Origin: Mesorhabditis belari
Taxonomy: Eukaryota > Nematoda > Chromadorea > Rhabditida > Rhabditidae
Direction of reading: 5' to 3'
Assembly (NCBI GenBank): GCA_958450365.1
Contig: CAUEEP010000743.1
Span: forward strand, 3,092,001 to 3,156,000
Length of the DNA: 64,000 nt
The notes under the pieces were generated by a model, which made no database searches, was not told where the DNA came from, and was given only the letters and a program-made list of their open reading frames with translations. A program made the position numbers and the translations under genes. Below are positions 25,001 to 36,290 of the stretch, piece by piece; the first letter of the stretch is position 1, and each line of letters begins with the position of its first letter.

Positions 25001-28000
25001 GAGAGGTCGTTTTCGAAAAAATCCACTTCAACTTAGCTATTCCTCAAGTTTTATGGTGTAAAATAACCGCCCAGAAAAGAAAAGAAAAGTAAAGATGCTC
25101 TGAAATTGTTATATTTAAAAAAAGTTATATTGATATATCTATTGGCCAAACATCAAACGGTTAACTCAATTTGAGCGGAGCCAAAACTTGATCCAAAGGC
25201 ACCCTTCCATTTTTTTTTTTGGCCACCTCTTCTTCTGTGCAGTCAATTTGCCCAAAAGCTGGACAAATTCAAAAACTTTTTATATCAAAATGTAGAGGAG
25301 ATTTTCAGCTTTCGAATGATATATAACACTCCTATAAATCTGTTCGATATCTTGAGAAATTTAAAAAAAAGTAAAAAACGCGCATTCATAACTGGATAAC
25401 CCAACACAAAAAAAACATATCCAACAAATTGAGGTTCTTCCAATGGCTAAAGGTGTCCCATTGAGAGCACATGTTCGAGGCGCCAACAATCCACAAAATT
25501 ATACGTGGCCATGCGGAAAGAACGCACATCTCAGCACTCAAGAGTACTTTCAACAAATCGATATCCCGGTAACAAATCGATATGACAAAGATCTAAGAAA
25601 CATTAATCTAGCAAATTTTTAGAATAACGCCGCTTCTCAAGATTGGGTGAATCCATTGAAATTCCGATTCACTGTAAGGATTAAGGTTTGGTATAGAAAA
25701 AAGATCTAGCTTTATATCTTTAACTACAGAATGAGAAGAAACCAATTCTACCTAAACAAGGCGCTCCTCTTGTCGACTTAAACGATTACCCGATTCTCAA
25801 CAAATTTGGATCCACTTACGATTTTACAGTACAATATTTTTTGATTGCTGAAGAAAAGAGAAACCTTTCAGATTCCTTTCAATACTCGATGTGGAGATGA
25901 TCATGTTTGTCAAACGGATCTCGCTCTTCGCGCTACATTTGCTGGCATTCCAAAGTGATTTCAAAAGAAAACGATTTCATTTTAATGATATTTTAGTACC
26001 GAGGACGGCTATGTATCGAATGTTGGTGAGAAAGAGCATTTGGACATTCAATTCGAAGTTGATAACAATGGAGAGAAAGCCTATCAAGCACATCTTAATC
26101 TCACCTTTGATCCAGAAGAACTCGAGTTACCTTCATTACAAGTATCATCATATTTCTTCTTCTTTTTCTTCTTTAAACAAGTTTTTAGGGTAAAAATGTT
26201 CGTGGTTTGATTCTTGAGACTCTGGGAAAGAACTCACTTCTCGTGCAACTTGGGAATCCGATGGATGGAAGATCCAAGGTGAAATGAAAGGTTTAAAATC
26301 TATTTGATTCTTTTCAGTTGACGTTTGATGTTCGCTTTAAATTAGTGCGTGGTCGAACGGAGGGAATTGGAAGACCGCTTCGATTTAAAGCTCATGTTAA
26401 CAGCACCAGTGATGAGACAAATCCATTGGTTAGCCAATAAATCTAGACAATAAGTCTAGCCAATAAATCTAGCCAATAATTCTAGCCAATAGATCTAGCC
26501 AATAAATCTAGCCAATAAATCTAGCCAATAAATCTAACCAATAAATCTAGCCAATAATTCTAGCCAATAAATCTAGCCAAAAAGCCAATATGATATTTTA
26601 TAAGATACATAATTTAGGACAACACCTGGGAGGCTCAAGTTCGATTAATCAAAAAAGCCGAGTTGGAATTGATTGGGACAAGTGATCCGGGAATCGTGCG
26701 CTTTGGTGGAGCTGTTAAGGGTGAGTCTATTGAATCTTAGTCTAAAGTCTATTGAATGTAAAGAATCGAAGCTAAATAACTGAATATCTTTTTATCTTTT
26801 TCATATTCTTAGGAGTTTCGGCGATGCAAATGGAAGAGGATATTGGAGTGATGTTGAGGCACAACTATACTCTGCACAACAAGGGTCCTTGGACAGTTAG
26901 AAATGTTTACGCAAAGGTCATTTTTTTAATAAATAAAAATTTGAAATTAATATAATGCATGAAATTTTTGAAATTTAAATTGAATTTTCAGTTTGAATGG
27001 CCTTATCAAGTTGCCTCAAGATTTCGGAGAGGGAAATACGCATTGTATTTATTGGATGTGCCAACAGTCGTCACTTACAACGTTCAAACTGGCGTCACTG
27101 ATGTGAAAAGGTTTGAAGAAATAAGTGAAGAAATCATTCGATTATTTATGTTTTTAGATGTTCTGTTGAACGACCTGTTGAGCATATAAATCCAGAAGAA
27201 ATCCCGTTGAACACCCGCCATTCCGTTCAAATTACCCTCCCGTCGGCTAGAGGCGCTTTGAAAGTTAAGGTAGATAAAAGACAAGTTTATTTATTGTATA
27301 CATTTATTTATTATTTAAATGTATTTATTATTTATTACTATGAACATTACAGAGATCGGCTGAGCCACAAAACGAGCCCGAACAACAACCCGCTTCAGCC
27401 GGTTTCTTCTTTGATCGAATCTCATCAGAAAAGAGAAAAGAGGGAGACGTTGAAGTGAACGTTGTTTCAATTGTAAGTTATCAATACCTTATTGAACAAA
27501 AATTTAAGTAAAGAAGTGAGGTAAAAAAAAAGGAGACGAATGGGAAAGGAACCTAGGGGGGAGTCGAACCCTCGCCCTCTCGCTTACCGTGCTGATGCTC
27601 TACCACTACGCTATCCGTGCCTTCTTCTCCTGAGAAGAAATAGGAAACACAAAGCAGAATAAAAAGCAAAAGAATTGGCGGCGAGAGGAGTCGAACTCGC
27701 GACTTCGTTTTCATTCGTTTGAGAGCCGGCAAGGTTAAGCGTTAGATGGCGCAGTGCGAGGGCGCTTGTCTCTAGCCCATACGATCCTGGTCCGACTCCT
27801 GCCCTTGTCGGCATTCTTGGTTTTTTAAAAATTTAAAAACATATTTCACCACTACCTGGAATTCTAAGCCAAACTAACTATAAGTTATTTGAAAGAGTCC
27901 ACTATTTGCAGACAGACAGAAACAGCTCATTTTTTCTATAGTAGATGAATTTTTTCCAGAGTTGCGAAAAAGGATCAGCGAAATGCTTCCGAGTCTCTTG

Positions 28001-29140
28001 TCATTTTGATTTTATCGACGCTGGGTCGGCTCCTGTAATCGATTTCCGTGCTCGTCTTTGGAACGCCACTTTCATTGAGGTGAATGAATGAATGAAGTTT
28101 CGCTTAATTTTATAATTTAGGACTATTCCGATGTGGAATATGTTGAATTGCTTTCACACGGATGGATTGAATTGGATGAATCACAAGGAATCGCAGACGA
28201 TCCGACGAACAATCGAGCTCAAGTAGCCACGTTGGCTTATCCAGATCGGCCAGCGCTTGGTTTGTGAGAAGAAAAAGTCAAGTTTCAATACGTTTTTCTA
28301 GATGATACTCGATCCGTGCCTTGGTGGATAATCGTATTGGCTGTGTTGGTCGGTTTGCTGATATTGGCGGTGATCGTTTTGATTTGCTGGCGATGCGGTT
28401 TCTTTAAGCGAAATAGAGTCAATCAGCCATCGTTGTATCAGGTAGATTTCAGTTTTAACTAGTAAATTGATGATTCGATTGAAAATTAAGCGCAATTTTA
28501 AGCTCATTCTTTAGAGATTGAAATTCTTTAGACATTATTTAGACGTTCTTTAGCCTTTAGATTCTTTAGACATTCTTTAGACATTATTTAGACATTCTTT
28601 AGACATACTTTAGACTTTAGATTCTTTAGACGTTCTTTAGACGTTCTTTAGACTATAGATCCTTTAGACATTCTTTAGACATTCTTTAGACTTTCTTTAG
28701 ACTTTCTTTAGACGTTCTTTAGACATTCTTTAGACATTCTTTAGACATTCTTTAGACATTCTTTAGACATTCTTTAGACTTTCTTTAGACGTTCTTTAGA
28801 CGTTCTTTAGACTATAGATCCTTTAGACTTTCTTTAGACGTTCTTTAGACTATAGATCCTTTAGACTTTCTTTAGACGTTCTTTAGACGTTCTTTAGACT
28901 ATAGATCCTTTAGACATTCTTTAGACACTCTTTAGACTTTCTTTAGACTTTCTTTAGACTTTCTTTAGACGTTCTTTAGATTCTTTAGACATTCTTTAAA
29001 CTAAAGACATTCTTTAGAGCTTTGAATTGTAAGAAGCTGATTCAATCTAGTAAGCAGGGAAAGCAGGGAATTTTTTTTTGCACGAAAACATTTTGCAGGC
29101 CCAACTGCGCCACGAACGAGAGCAATGGAGTGAGATGTAG
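19017..29140 (+). CDS. integrin alpha subunit
   Basis: Adhesion receptor subunit that pairs with a beta integrin at the cell surface; 1156 aa from 34 phase-consistent exons. First exons: 19017-19219, 19299-19350, 19406-19501, 19613-19738, 19809-19889, 20286-20390, 20663-20777, 20829-20852. Last: 27353-27472, 27960-28079, 28121-28259, 28302-28441, 29099-29140. A signal peptide (second Met at residue 15) is followed by the mature start AFNLDDS. Seven FG-GAP repeats are visible (VVLIGAP, GFGYSVAVVDLDGN, FDDLIVGSPF, DFAVGAPF, DLDGNGYPDLVVGAY); no I domain. The light-chain region has CFRVSCHFDF and RARLWNATFIE, one membrane helix and GFFKRN with a short tail. SSEKRKEGD (exon 30) could be a protease site. 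GACYTL...CETK and VPWWII...WRCGFFKRN look closer to laminin-type alphas (worm INA-1) than RGD-type (PAT-2), but this is judged by eye. Confidence 0.97.
19507..19592. repeat. 6-bp intronic satellite
   Basis: AAAGCT/AAAGCC repeats fill intron 3 of the integrin gene and create a false Lys-Ala polymer frame. Confidence 0.85.
19956..20022 (-). pseudogene. tRNA-like sequence
   Basis: On the minus strand TAGCTCAGTAGTTAGAGCA matches a D arm/A box and AGAGTTCAATCCC a B box. The anticodon and acceptor stems are poor. It is a tRNA-derived relic in integrin intron 5, next to a GAAGAA-rich tract (20034-20240). Confidence 0.45.
20034..20240. repeat. polypurine GAA/GGAA tract
   Basis: About 200 bases of almost pure A and G on the plus strand, built of AGAAG and GAAGAA units, inside integrin intron 5. 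The open frames on both strands are compositional artefacts. Confidence 0.85.
20450..20650. repeat. 10-bp intronic satellite
   Basis: AACTTTCTAG units repeat through integrin intron 6 and recur near 21150-21245 in a later intron, with a further duplicated segment (CATTCAATGATAAAAGTTCC at about 20980 and 21268). Confidence 0.8.
21812..22778. mobile_element. three copies of one MITE family
   Basis: All lie in integrin intron 11. The complete copy is 22169-22393, bounded by TACTGGACAATGAAATATGA and an inverse match ending TTGTCCAGTA. The copy from 21812 has the left end, then diverges into a tRNA-like stretch at about 21940-22006 (GGTCGCGGGTTCGAGTCC). The third (about 22646-22778) keeps only the right half. 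No transposase frame. Confidence 0.78.
23205..23955 (-). mobile_element. truncated mariner transposon
   Basis: Inverted ends TTGTTCGGATATAAACGAGC and CGCTTGTTTATATCCGAACA frame the element in integrin intron 14. On the minus strand, about 23535 to 23225, the frame encodes the N-terminal DNA-binding half of a mariner transposase (CRAWFQRFRNGDQSLENHE, TTRELAQQFLCSNSTIDEHL, GKWLPHELS). The catalytic half is missing. The upstream end has been replaced by about four tandem copies of a 55-60 bp unit containing GAACTTGATGTTTGAAGTCG. Confidence 0.85.
24672..24798. repeat. shuffled copies of integrin exon 15
   Basis: Intron 18 contains three pieces of exon 15 (24063-24163): a direct copy at 24672-24710 (GTTGGAGCTCCATTTGCC), an inverted piece at about 24718-24739, and a direct copy at 24751-24798 (TTTACATCTATCACGGGCAC). 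They lack proper splice sites and cannot be joined in phase, so they look like duplication debris. Confidence 0.85.
24830..25404. mobile_element. long-TIR MITE
   Basis: Ends TTGGGTTGTCCAGTTATGAA and the inverse CATAACTGGATAACCCAA; similarity continues inward for about 170 bases (GATTTTCAGCTTTCGAATGA). The left end follows TA. It resembles a mariner-type non-autonomous element and sits in integrin intron 18. Confidence 0.8.
27553..27815. pseudogene. cluster of tRNA-like relics
   Basis: In integrin intron 30. The minus strand at 27553-27622 reads GGCACGGATAGCGTAGTGGT ... GAGGGTTCGACTCCC, with D-arm and T-arm features. A second fragment at about 27676-27705 has GAGAGGAGTCGAACTCGCG (minus-strand T arm). 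A third, plus strand at about 27742-27812, has AGATGGCGCAG and TGGTCCGACTCCTG. None folds into a full cloverleaf by eye. Confidence 0.45.
28520..29015. repeat. 11-bp intronic satellite
   Basis: CTTTAGACATT and variants (CTTTAGACGTT, CTTTAGACTTT) fill most of the last integrin intron, roughly 480 bases. There is no coding content. Confidence 0.9.
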
Positions 29141-29662
29141 ATGAGCAATCAAAAAACCGATTTATTTATTTCTTTTTCTTTCTCTTGCTCTCCAATATGG
29201 GTATTTCCTCTCTTGAGCGTCAGTCTGCTTTCCCGAAAATCATGCAAGAAAAACGGGCCTTTTCTTTCAGTTTCTCCATGTTTTCCAATCTTTCTCATTA
29301 TTTATCTTTTTCTTTATTCCCGATTGGTGAAAATCAAGAGTTTTTTTTAAAAACTAGACCAAAGCTTTTTTTAGCATGATTTCTTTTCTCTTGCTCAACT
29401 CAGCAATTCGCTTTTTTCCCATTTCTTTCTTTTCACACTGTGATTATTGCATTTCTAAAAGCACCACTGACCTTTTCTTTAACTTTATTAACTTTATTAC
29501 CACTAAAATGGTTATTGTTACTTTGTTAATTTCCTAGCAAATCTTTCTTTTTGTGCAACATATCAGAGAAAAAATGAGTTGTGAAAGGTGAGGCAAATGT
29601 GTTGTGAAATGTGTGTGCAAAATTCTTTTTTTTTTTTTTTTTTTCATTTGAGATATCGAGAT

Positions 29663-29680
29663 TTTTATTCACTCAATAAA
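29663..29680. terminator. facing poly(A) signals of two convergent genes
   Basis: AATAAA on the plus strand (29675-29680, downstream of the integrin stop) lies directly beside TTTATT (29663-29668), which is AATAAA for the minus-strand riboflavin transporter ending at 29719. The two 3' ends probably abut or overlap. Confidence 0.5.
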
Positions 29681-29718
29681 TTATCTATATTTGGTTAGAG
29701 CTAAGGGGATTTCAAATG

Positions 29719-32700
29719 CTAAGATGCTGGGAAAACGTGAAGCAAATTGGCTAAGCAGAACATCACCAGAGCACCAACACAGGATCCAGTCTGAAATTCG
29801 GATTTTAAACTTAAAGTCATTTCTTAAAGTCTTAAAGTCAAAGTCACTTAAAGTCAAATTTGTAGATTTATAAAAATTGAGTGCAAGTTGAAAGTTTGCT
29901 TATCATTTTTAGGCATTTTTTTAAAAAAGTTTACTTTCTCTGGAAACTCCGTTAACTTAATCCTTTATAAGATTATTTTTAAGCTTAATAATTTGAAGAT
30001 TTGTTAAGACTTGTTTTGATATTATTTTTGAACTCTAGACTTACTTGAATCGCGGCTCCACACCAGAATAAAGCTCTTGGATGCTCGGTGGCTCGTAATG
30101 ATTGTGCTAGAGCTGTTTTCGACCATGATAATAGACCAGCGCCCAAACCGGCACTTATCTGAAAGTAGTTGAGAGTTCAATATCCGAGATGCAGAGATTT
30201 TAGAAATTTTAGATTCAAGAGATTTCAGATTTCGGATTCAATGATAATCTAGAGAGTTCTAAGCATTGCTTCAGCTCCAGCCTAATGCTACTTACACATA
30301 GCATTGCTTCAGCTCCAGCCCAATGCTACTTACACATAGCATTGCTTCAGCTCCAGCCCAATGCTACTTACACATAGCATTGCTTCAGCTCCAGCCCAAT
30401 GCTACTTACACATAGCATTGCTTCAGCTCCAGCCCAATGCTACTTACACATAGCATTGCTTCAGCTCCAGCCCAATGCTACTTACACATAGCATTGCTTC
30501 AGCTCCAGCCCATGCCAATCGTTCACTTAAGCAAGCTAACACTGCGATGAAAATCGTTGGCACCATGCTGGCTAAAGTTCTTTCTTAAAACTATTACATA
30601 AGAAATAAATTGATGCTTGTTGTCATTCTCAACTTCTTTTACCTGAGAAAAGCGCCAAGAAAAAGTGTATTCGTTGAATGGTGATGAATAGTTGCGCCAA
30701 GCAAAACACCGGATTCGTCATCACAAATAACGTGTTCGCAAGATGGTAAGTCTAAATGGATGAAAATATTCATTGACGACTTAAAAAGCGACCTCTTGAC
30801 CATAAGCTTGAGCAGCATACTGCAAGAGTACGGGCAACAGCGAGTTCTGCAGAGCTCCAACACAAAAACTCAGCGCCAACAAGACAAGCATCTTTGTGCC
30901 AAGAATGATTGGTTTCTAAAGTTTTGAGATTTCAATTGTTTAAAGAGATTGCAAAGTTTTCTTCGTTTTCTATAAAATAAAGATGTTCAACTGATTTGAA
31001 TGTATGATTGAGAGTTCAGTTAACATTTAAGTGTGATTCTTAATGTTTTTTTTTGCTCTAATGATTAATCCAAGATAATTCTGTTGATTTTCATAAAGAA
31101 TAAGTGGCATTTTTCTGTTTGGATTCGCTCTTTCGCTGGCTCTTTCGGAGTCCCATTTCTCCCCCTCCGTTCTTACGCTAAATGACTACTTTTACAGACT
31201 TATACAGACATTTTTGCAGCATTTTACAAATCCATCAAATAAACGTTTATCTTCATGCTTTGCATAACTTTAGATTACCGTATTTTCTCTAATAGTAGTG
31301 GACCCTGGTTTTCGTCTAAATTACCCTAAAGTCTCGAGTATAAGTTCTGCCTTAATTTACATTTAAAGGGCTCTAAAGGAACTCCATAGGAACTCTAAAG
31401 CCAGGGAGGGATCCATAAGACTGAGCACCGGAGAGGAGCAGGGCGGACGCGCCGAGCCACGCCCGGAGCAACAAATAACAGCATAAAATTGCTATAACCC
31501 TCAATAAATTTACTTCTATTATTGTTCTTAAAAAGCAAAAAAAGTTATGCTGCAGCGGGGTTCGAACCCTCGACACACCGCACCGGAGACAGCCGTCAAT
31601 TTGAATGCGAAAACCAAACAGAACTTATACTCGCGACTTTAGGGTACTCGAAATCTCAAAAGCCGCTTATCAGAACCTATCGATGTGGGATCGGAAAATG
31701 TAGCTGACGATGAGATCTAGTGGGCGGTTTGAGCGTTGAGCTTCTGCAAAAGCTTGGAAACCGTAAAATAGTCATCAACTCGGCTCGCTGGGGTGCACTA
31801 CTATTAGAGAAAATACGGTAACAGTTAAGTGTGATTCTTAATGTTATTCAGTGATTTTAAACGCTATTGAATTAAATTTTGCATTCAAAACTTTTAATTA
31901 ACAATTTTTAATAAAGAAAATCGTGAAAAATGGCAGATTACCGGAAAAAATGTCCTTAATTTTCCTTAAATGTCCTTAATTTCCTTATTTTAAAACATGG
32001 ATTACCAAGCCTTCCCCTCTCAACAACGACCATCAGTGGAATGTCGACTGTGTCGACTAGAGCTCACTCAAGCGCTTGTTTAATGAGTCCAGGACTATAA
32101 GTCCAAGACTATAAGTCCAGGAAATTTTTGGTAGATAAATATTGCCGAGAATTAAGGCTACAATTCTTTATAACAATTGACACTTCTAAAAACAAATAGA
32201 CAATTTCCCAGCTACTTTTCTAAAGTTGTCGCTAGAATTCGCTTGTCGATATCTAATCAAACCTTTTCCGTGTCAACCGTTTCTACAGGAGCAAACTTTG
32301 CCGGCGTGTGATCACCCGAATTGTACCGTACCCAATGAATCAAATAGAAAAAAGCTGAATAGGGTTTTTATTTGTCTTATTTTAAGTCCAAACCGAGAAT
32401 CGACAAAACACAGCAAGCAGCCATTATATACATAAAATGCTCGAACGAGAGTCGAGCGTCAATATTAAATGTGATTCGTCCGGTTGAGTTGTCTGTGATT
32501 GATGTAACAGTAGGTGATCCTAAAAGAAAAACTCTTTTCAAAGCCAAAGTTTTAAAGGGGTTTTCAACTCTTGTATTGATTGAGTAATTCTGTGCCTGGT
32601 TACCTTAAAGTATTGGGTTGGTGAGTTGAAAACTGCCGGGCTTTGAACTAAAATTTCTCCAACATAAAACCATCAATTCACTCCAAATAATTTCCATTAT

Positions 32701-35129
32701 TATTGACGACTTCTGCCCATTTTACAGGCAATTTGCGGATTCCTCTTTCGTAGTAGGATCCTACCACGAACCTAACGATACCTGGTTTGTGTGTGAGACT
32801 CAAAAGTGGAGAACTGGAGATGTCCCAGTTCGAGCACTTTCTTCAAAAGAAACCTATTTTGGTGTCAATGGAAATGTTGTAGAGAATCGAAAATGAGGCT
32901 TATAGCCAAATCTCCAAAAAGATACACTTAGTAGTTTCGTTTAAAATGCAAGTTTTGTGAAAATTCGTAAATTTGGCATTTCTTGAAAACCAGTTTTTGA
33001 ATCGTTCTGAAAATTTGGATATAAGCTTGATTTTTGATTCTCTACAACTTTTCCATTGACACCAAAATGGGTTTCTTTTGAAGAAAGTGCTCAAATTGTC
33101 ACATATGACAATAGCCCGCAGTTTTCAATTCACCAACCCAATAATTGCATTGTTTAGCTTTGGACAAGCGTTGCTTAGCTTTGGGCAAAGTTTCATCCCG
33201 ATCTAATGGCTGGGCTTTCAACAGAAAACTTTTCTTTGCAATTTGTTTATGATAAACAAATTCTGAAATGGCTAAAAGTTTATGTGGTAATGTTAGAGAG
33301 TTGACGATTTTATCTAGACATTCATAAAGAATACTGGTAGAAAAGTGGTACTCAAACTGTCACAGATAACAATAGCCCGCAGTTTTGAATGCACCAACCC
33401 AATATTTAAAGTTGAAAAGCTTAAAGGATTAAAAATTTAGGAAAAACAAACCCTGCACAAAAGAAAGAGCACTTGGAATGAGTGCACCGAGGCCCATTCC
33501 AACGAAGAAAGTTGTTAGTAGGTGTGGATCATGAAAATGCGACATATACGGCAAGAATAAGACGTCGGATGTTGTGCAGGGGATTGAGACGAGCAAAAGC
33601 ACAAGCAACAATGGGACTGCGTGCTAGAAAAGACTACAATTTTTCGTTTCTTTTTCCTAGTTTACTGTACAATTTTTTTTTTGGTAAAATCTTTTTGCTG
33701 ACCTTTGCCTGAAAAAGCTCCCATCTTTCTTTAAACGTGAGCGTCGTTAGGAAAAGTCCAAGCACTGTTACCAAAAGCAGGAACAAAATCAAGTAATTCT
33801 CATAAGTTTTTATCTAAAGTTAATCTTTTAAACAAACAAAAAAAATGATTCTTTTCCGTTATAAATTCGCAAAAATTTGCATTCCGCTAAATTTGATTTA
33901 CATCCTTTTCCACGAAAATGAAATGAATCGATGATTGAATACATCGAGCCGGGAACCCAAATTTGTTGGCGAGGATGCAACACTCCGAACTTCAAATTTG
34001 TTGGCGAGGATGCAACACTCCGAACTTCAAATTTGTTGGCGAGGATGCAACACTCCGAACTTCAAATTTGTTGGCGAGGATGCAACACTCCGAACTTCAA
34101 ATTTGTTGGCGAGGATCGCAACACCCGAACTTCAAATTTGTTGGCGAGGATGCAACACCCGAACTTCAAATTTGTTGGCGAGGATGCAACATGCCGAACT
34201 TCAAATTTGTTGGCGAGGATGCAACACTCCGAACTTCAAATTTGTTGGCGAGGATGCAACACTCCGAACTTCAAATTGGTTGGCAAGGAGCAACACACAG
34301 AAACTTCAAATTTGTTGGCGAGGATGCAACACTCCGAACTTCAAATTTGTTGGCGAGGATGCAACACTCAACAGATGTAGGAAGCCGGTTTTACCCACGC
34401 TCAATTCAACCACAAGTACAACTTCCTCGAATCCGGATGACCCATTCACACGCAGACGATCGAGCGTTTATGGGGATCTGCTAATTGGAGAAACAAGTAG
34501 CATCGTGGCATGGCACATCATTTCCCATTAAGCTACCTCGCTGAATCCATGTTTTGACAAGAAGTGGGAAAGGACGATTTCTGCGTGACGAATTACCACG
34601 ACATCGATTCCTCATTAATCTTATTTTGATGTTTATTTTTTTGATTATTAAATGATTGCGGTTAAATGATTAAATTTTTGCGGATGTATAACGGAAAAGA
34701 ACTCAAAAAAAATCTCAACTAACTAATTGTGGAAAACGGTGCTTAACAATCCCGTACAAGAGCGGGATTACACAAGAGATTTGAATGATCAGCACCAAAT
34801 ATGAAGCAATGTTCCACGATTCGGGTGCCTAAATGAAAAAAATCTTGATTTAACAAGAGATTGTAAATACTTTAAATAGATCTATCTATATGTTGTGTCC
34901 GATTTCGATTTCCGTCCGATTTAGATTGAACTTATCGCGGACGTCCGATTTAGATTACAGTCTATATCGGGCGTCCGATTTAGATTCAATCTAAATCGGA
35001 CACAACATATCAATAAAAATAACTTACAACATTCGCCAAAATCGGCAATTGAGTGAAAATGGCGTTAACGCTTAGCCATGAGGACATGGAAAAAATGAGA
35101 ACGGCTATGTGGAGGATGATCGAAGACAT
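29719..35129 (-). CDS. riboflavin transporter, SLC52/RFT family
   Basis: Plasma-membrane vitamin B2 carrier, 403 aa, near the family length and probably with 11 membrane helices. Minus exons: 35028-35129, 34724-34828, 33703-33813, 33452-33623, 32394-32519, 32263-32354, 30793-30915, 30643-30751, 30486-30571, 30045-30158, 29719-29790; all phases close from ATG to TAG. Family marks: SSWLSVNAIFTQLPILANV then APESWNIASYL at the start, IPCTTSDVLFLPYMSHF with TTFFVGMGLGALIPS, the large loop after SFVQGSPT, LALSFCVGALQNSLLPVLLQ, TYHLANTLFVMTNPV, LFWCGAAIQTGSCVGAL at the end. CTTTCAG 26 bases before the ATG may be a trans-splice or UTR splice site. Introns hold nested MITEs and a 35-bp minisatellite. 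I cannot tell which worm paralogue (rft-1 or rft-2) is closer. Confidence 0.95.
30263..30508. repeat. 38-bp minisatellite copied from an exon end
   Basis: About six and a half copies of a 38-base unit (GCATTGCTTCAGCTCCAGCC plus CAATGCTACTTACACATA). The copy nearest exon 9 of the riboflavin transporter is its real 3' end with splice donor TGT/GTAAGT, so each downstream repeat carries a duplicate of the coding end and a donor-like site. Confidence 0.9.
31276..31820. mobile_element. MITE with another MITE nested inside
   Basis: The outer element has ends TACCGTATTTTCTCTAATAG and the inverse CTATTAGAGAAAATACGGTA; an uninterrupted relative is at about 42317-42538. Inside it, 31322-31646 is an inverted copy of the tRNA-core MITE at 10629-10963. 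Comparison with the 42.3 kb copy places the insertion at a TA in CTAAATA/CTCGAAATC. Both lie in an intron of the riboflavin transporter. Confidence 0.88.
32613..33141 (+). mobile_element. mariner-type MITE, copy B
   Basis: Terminal repeats TTGGGTTGGTGAGTTGAAAA and TTTTCAATTCACCAACCCAA with TA on each side (32611-32612, 33142-33143). Same family and orientation as 754-1276. Confidence 0.85.
33142..33402. repeat. second repeat abutting MITE B
   Basis: Contains GGGCAAAGTTTCATCCCGAT and TAGACATTCATAAAGAATAC, then ends with a further copy of the mariner-type right terminus (GCACCAACCCAATA). Its counterpart lies inverted at about 37490-37710, again next to a copy of the same MITE. Confidence 0.7.
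33955..34375. repeat. 35-bp minisatellite
   Basis: About twelve copies of a 35-base unit (TTGTTGGCGAGGATGCAACA plus CTCCGAACTTCAAAT). With 35 not divisible by 3, all three plus frames stay open for 150-200 codons, reading the same three peptides in rotation. It lies in intron 2 of the minus-strand riboflavin transporter, so the frames are an artefact unless separately transcribed. Confidence 0.9.
34897..35013. repeat. 117-bp palindromic element
   Basis: TATGTTGTGTCCGATTT at the left matches AAATCGGACACAACATA at the right; GTCCGATTTAGATT is repeated internally. It sits in intron 1 of the riboflavin transporter. A looser relative with GGACGTCCG motifs is at about 62733-62825. Confidence 0.7.
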
Positions 35130-35159
35130 CGTTCATCACAAATCACTTCAAACACTGAA

Positions 35160-36060
35160 AGAAAAATGAAAGAAATGAAAGAAATGAAAGAAATGAAAGA
35201 AATGAATTATTTTATAGAAAATACAAAGTCAAAGTGTATTGATACATATAGTTTTTTGAGATAAGAGATTTCGCAAAAAAAAAAACAAAAAAAAACACAC
35301 AATGAACACCTCGTTTATAATGACGATGCATTAAAGAGAAAAATTAAAGAGAAAAACATTTGAAAATCAGAAAAAAAAATCACACGATTCTTGTGGGTTC
35401 TTTAATCGAAATTTTGTGTAAATAAATAGAAAATGCAAATCGAAAAGAGAATGAGAAAAAAAAATCGGTGAAAAAGACGGAGAGAAACCGTCAATTGATA
35501 ACACTGTGAACTCTCGTTTGACTCTCCTTTTTGAAAAACTCTCCTTTCTGACTTTTTGAACAAATTCACCTCTTGCAACTATCTTTTATTATTTTATATT
35601 ATCTAAATTATCTTTAGATTTAGTACTACCATCCTACGATGGTAGTACTGAAATTTAGAGTGAAAAGAAGAACAGAATCAAAGCGAGATCTTGTCAAAAG
35701 CTTTTTAAAGCTTCATTGATTTGATTTTGAACATTGAAATTTTAAAATCTTGATAATTGCTTGGCAGAGGAAGGAATGATTTTTGGTTGAAATTTTGAGC
35801 TTCAATAAATGCTGAGCTTACTATTAAACTTTGATATTGTGCTAGACAATAAGAGTTAAAGAAAATGATAAGATCAGATCCTGAATAATAAAGCAAAACA
35901 TAAGTCAAACAAAGAACTAGAGAAAGTTTGAACTTTGTGAACATTGAAAGTTGTGAACTTTGTGAACATGTGAACATTGAACATTGAAAATTGAGCACTA
36001 TCCCGATTTAAATGCATCACTTTACTGACTTGACTCACCGTGTATCAAAAACAATTTGCT
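35160..36060. other. gene-free AT-rich spacer
   Basis: Upstream of the riboflavin transporter. It has a GAAATGAAA run at about 35167-35205 and a TAGTACTACCATCCTACGAT inverted repeat near 35620-35650. I see no exon. Confidence 0.5.
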
Positions 36061-36063
36061 AAA

Positions 36064-36290
36064 GATTGACAGCTAAAGTTGAACAGCTAAAGTTGAACAG
36101 CTAAAGTTGAACAGCTAAAGATTGACAGCTAAAGTTGAACAGCTAAAGTTGAACAGCTAAAGATTGACAGCTAAAGTTGAACAGCTAAAGTTGAACAGCT
36201 AAAGATTGACAGCTAAAGATTGACAGCTAAAGTTGAACAGCTAAAGTTGAACAGCTAAAGTTGAACAGCTAAAGATTGATAGTAGAAAAG
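36064..36290. repeat. 14/15-bp satellite
   Basis: Interleaved units GCTAAAGTTGAACA and GCTAAAGATTGACA repeat for about 225 bases. Confidence 0.85.

Noticed and set aside
28520..29015. CRISPR-like array
   Set aside because: Repeats are direct and contiguous with no unique spacers and the genome is nuclear eukaryotic; same for all other arrays here.
33931..34531. Three overlapping plus-strand frames of 149-198 codons
   Set aside because: They are the same 35-bp repeat read in three frames inside an intron of a minus-strand gene.
34380..34531. Additional exon of the riboflavin transporter
   Set aside because: The block after the minisatellite is less AT-rich, but exons 2 and 3 join in phase without it, and the minus frame there lacks a helix expected at that point.
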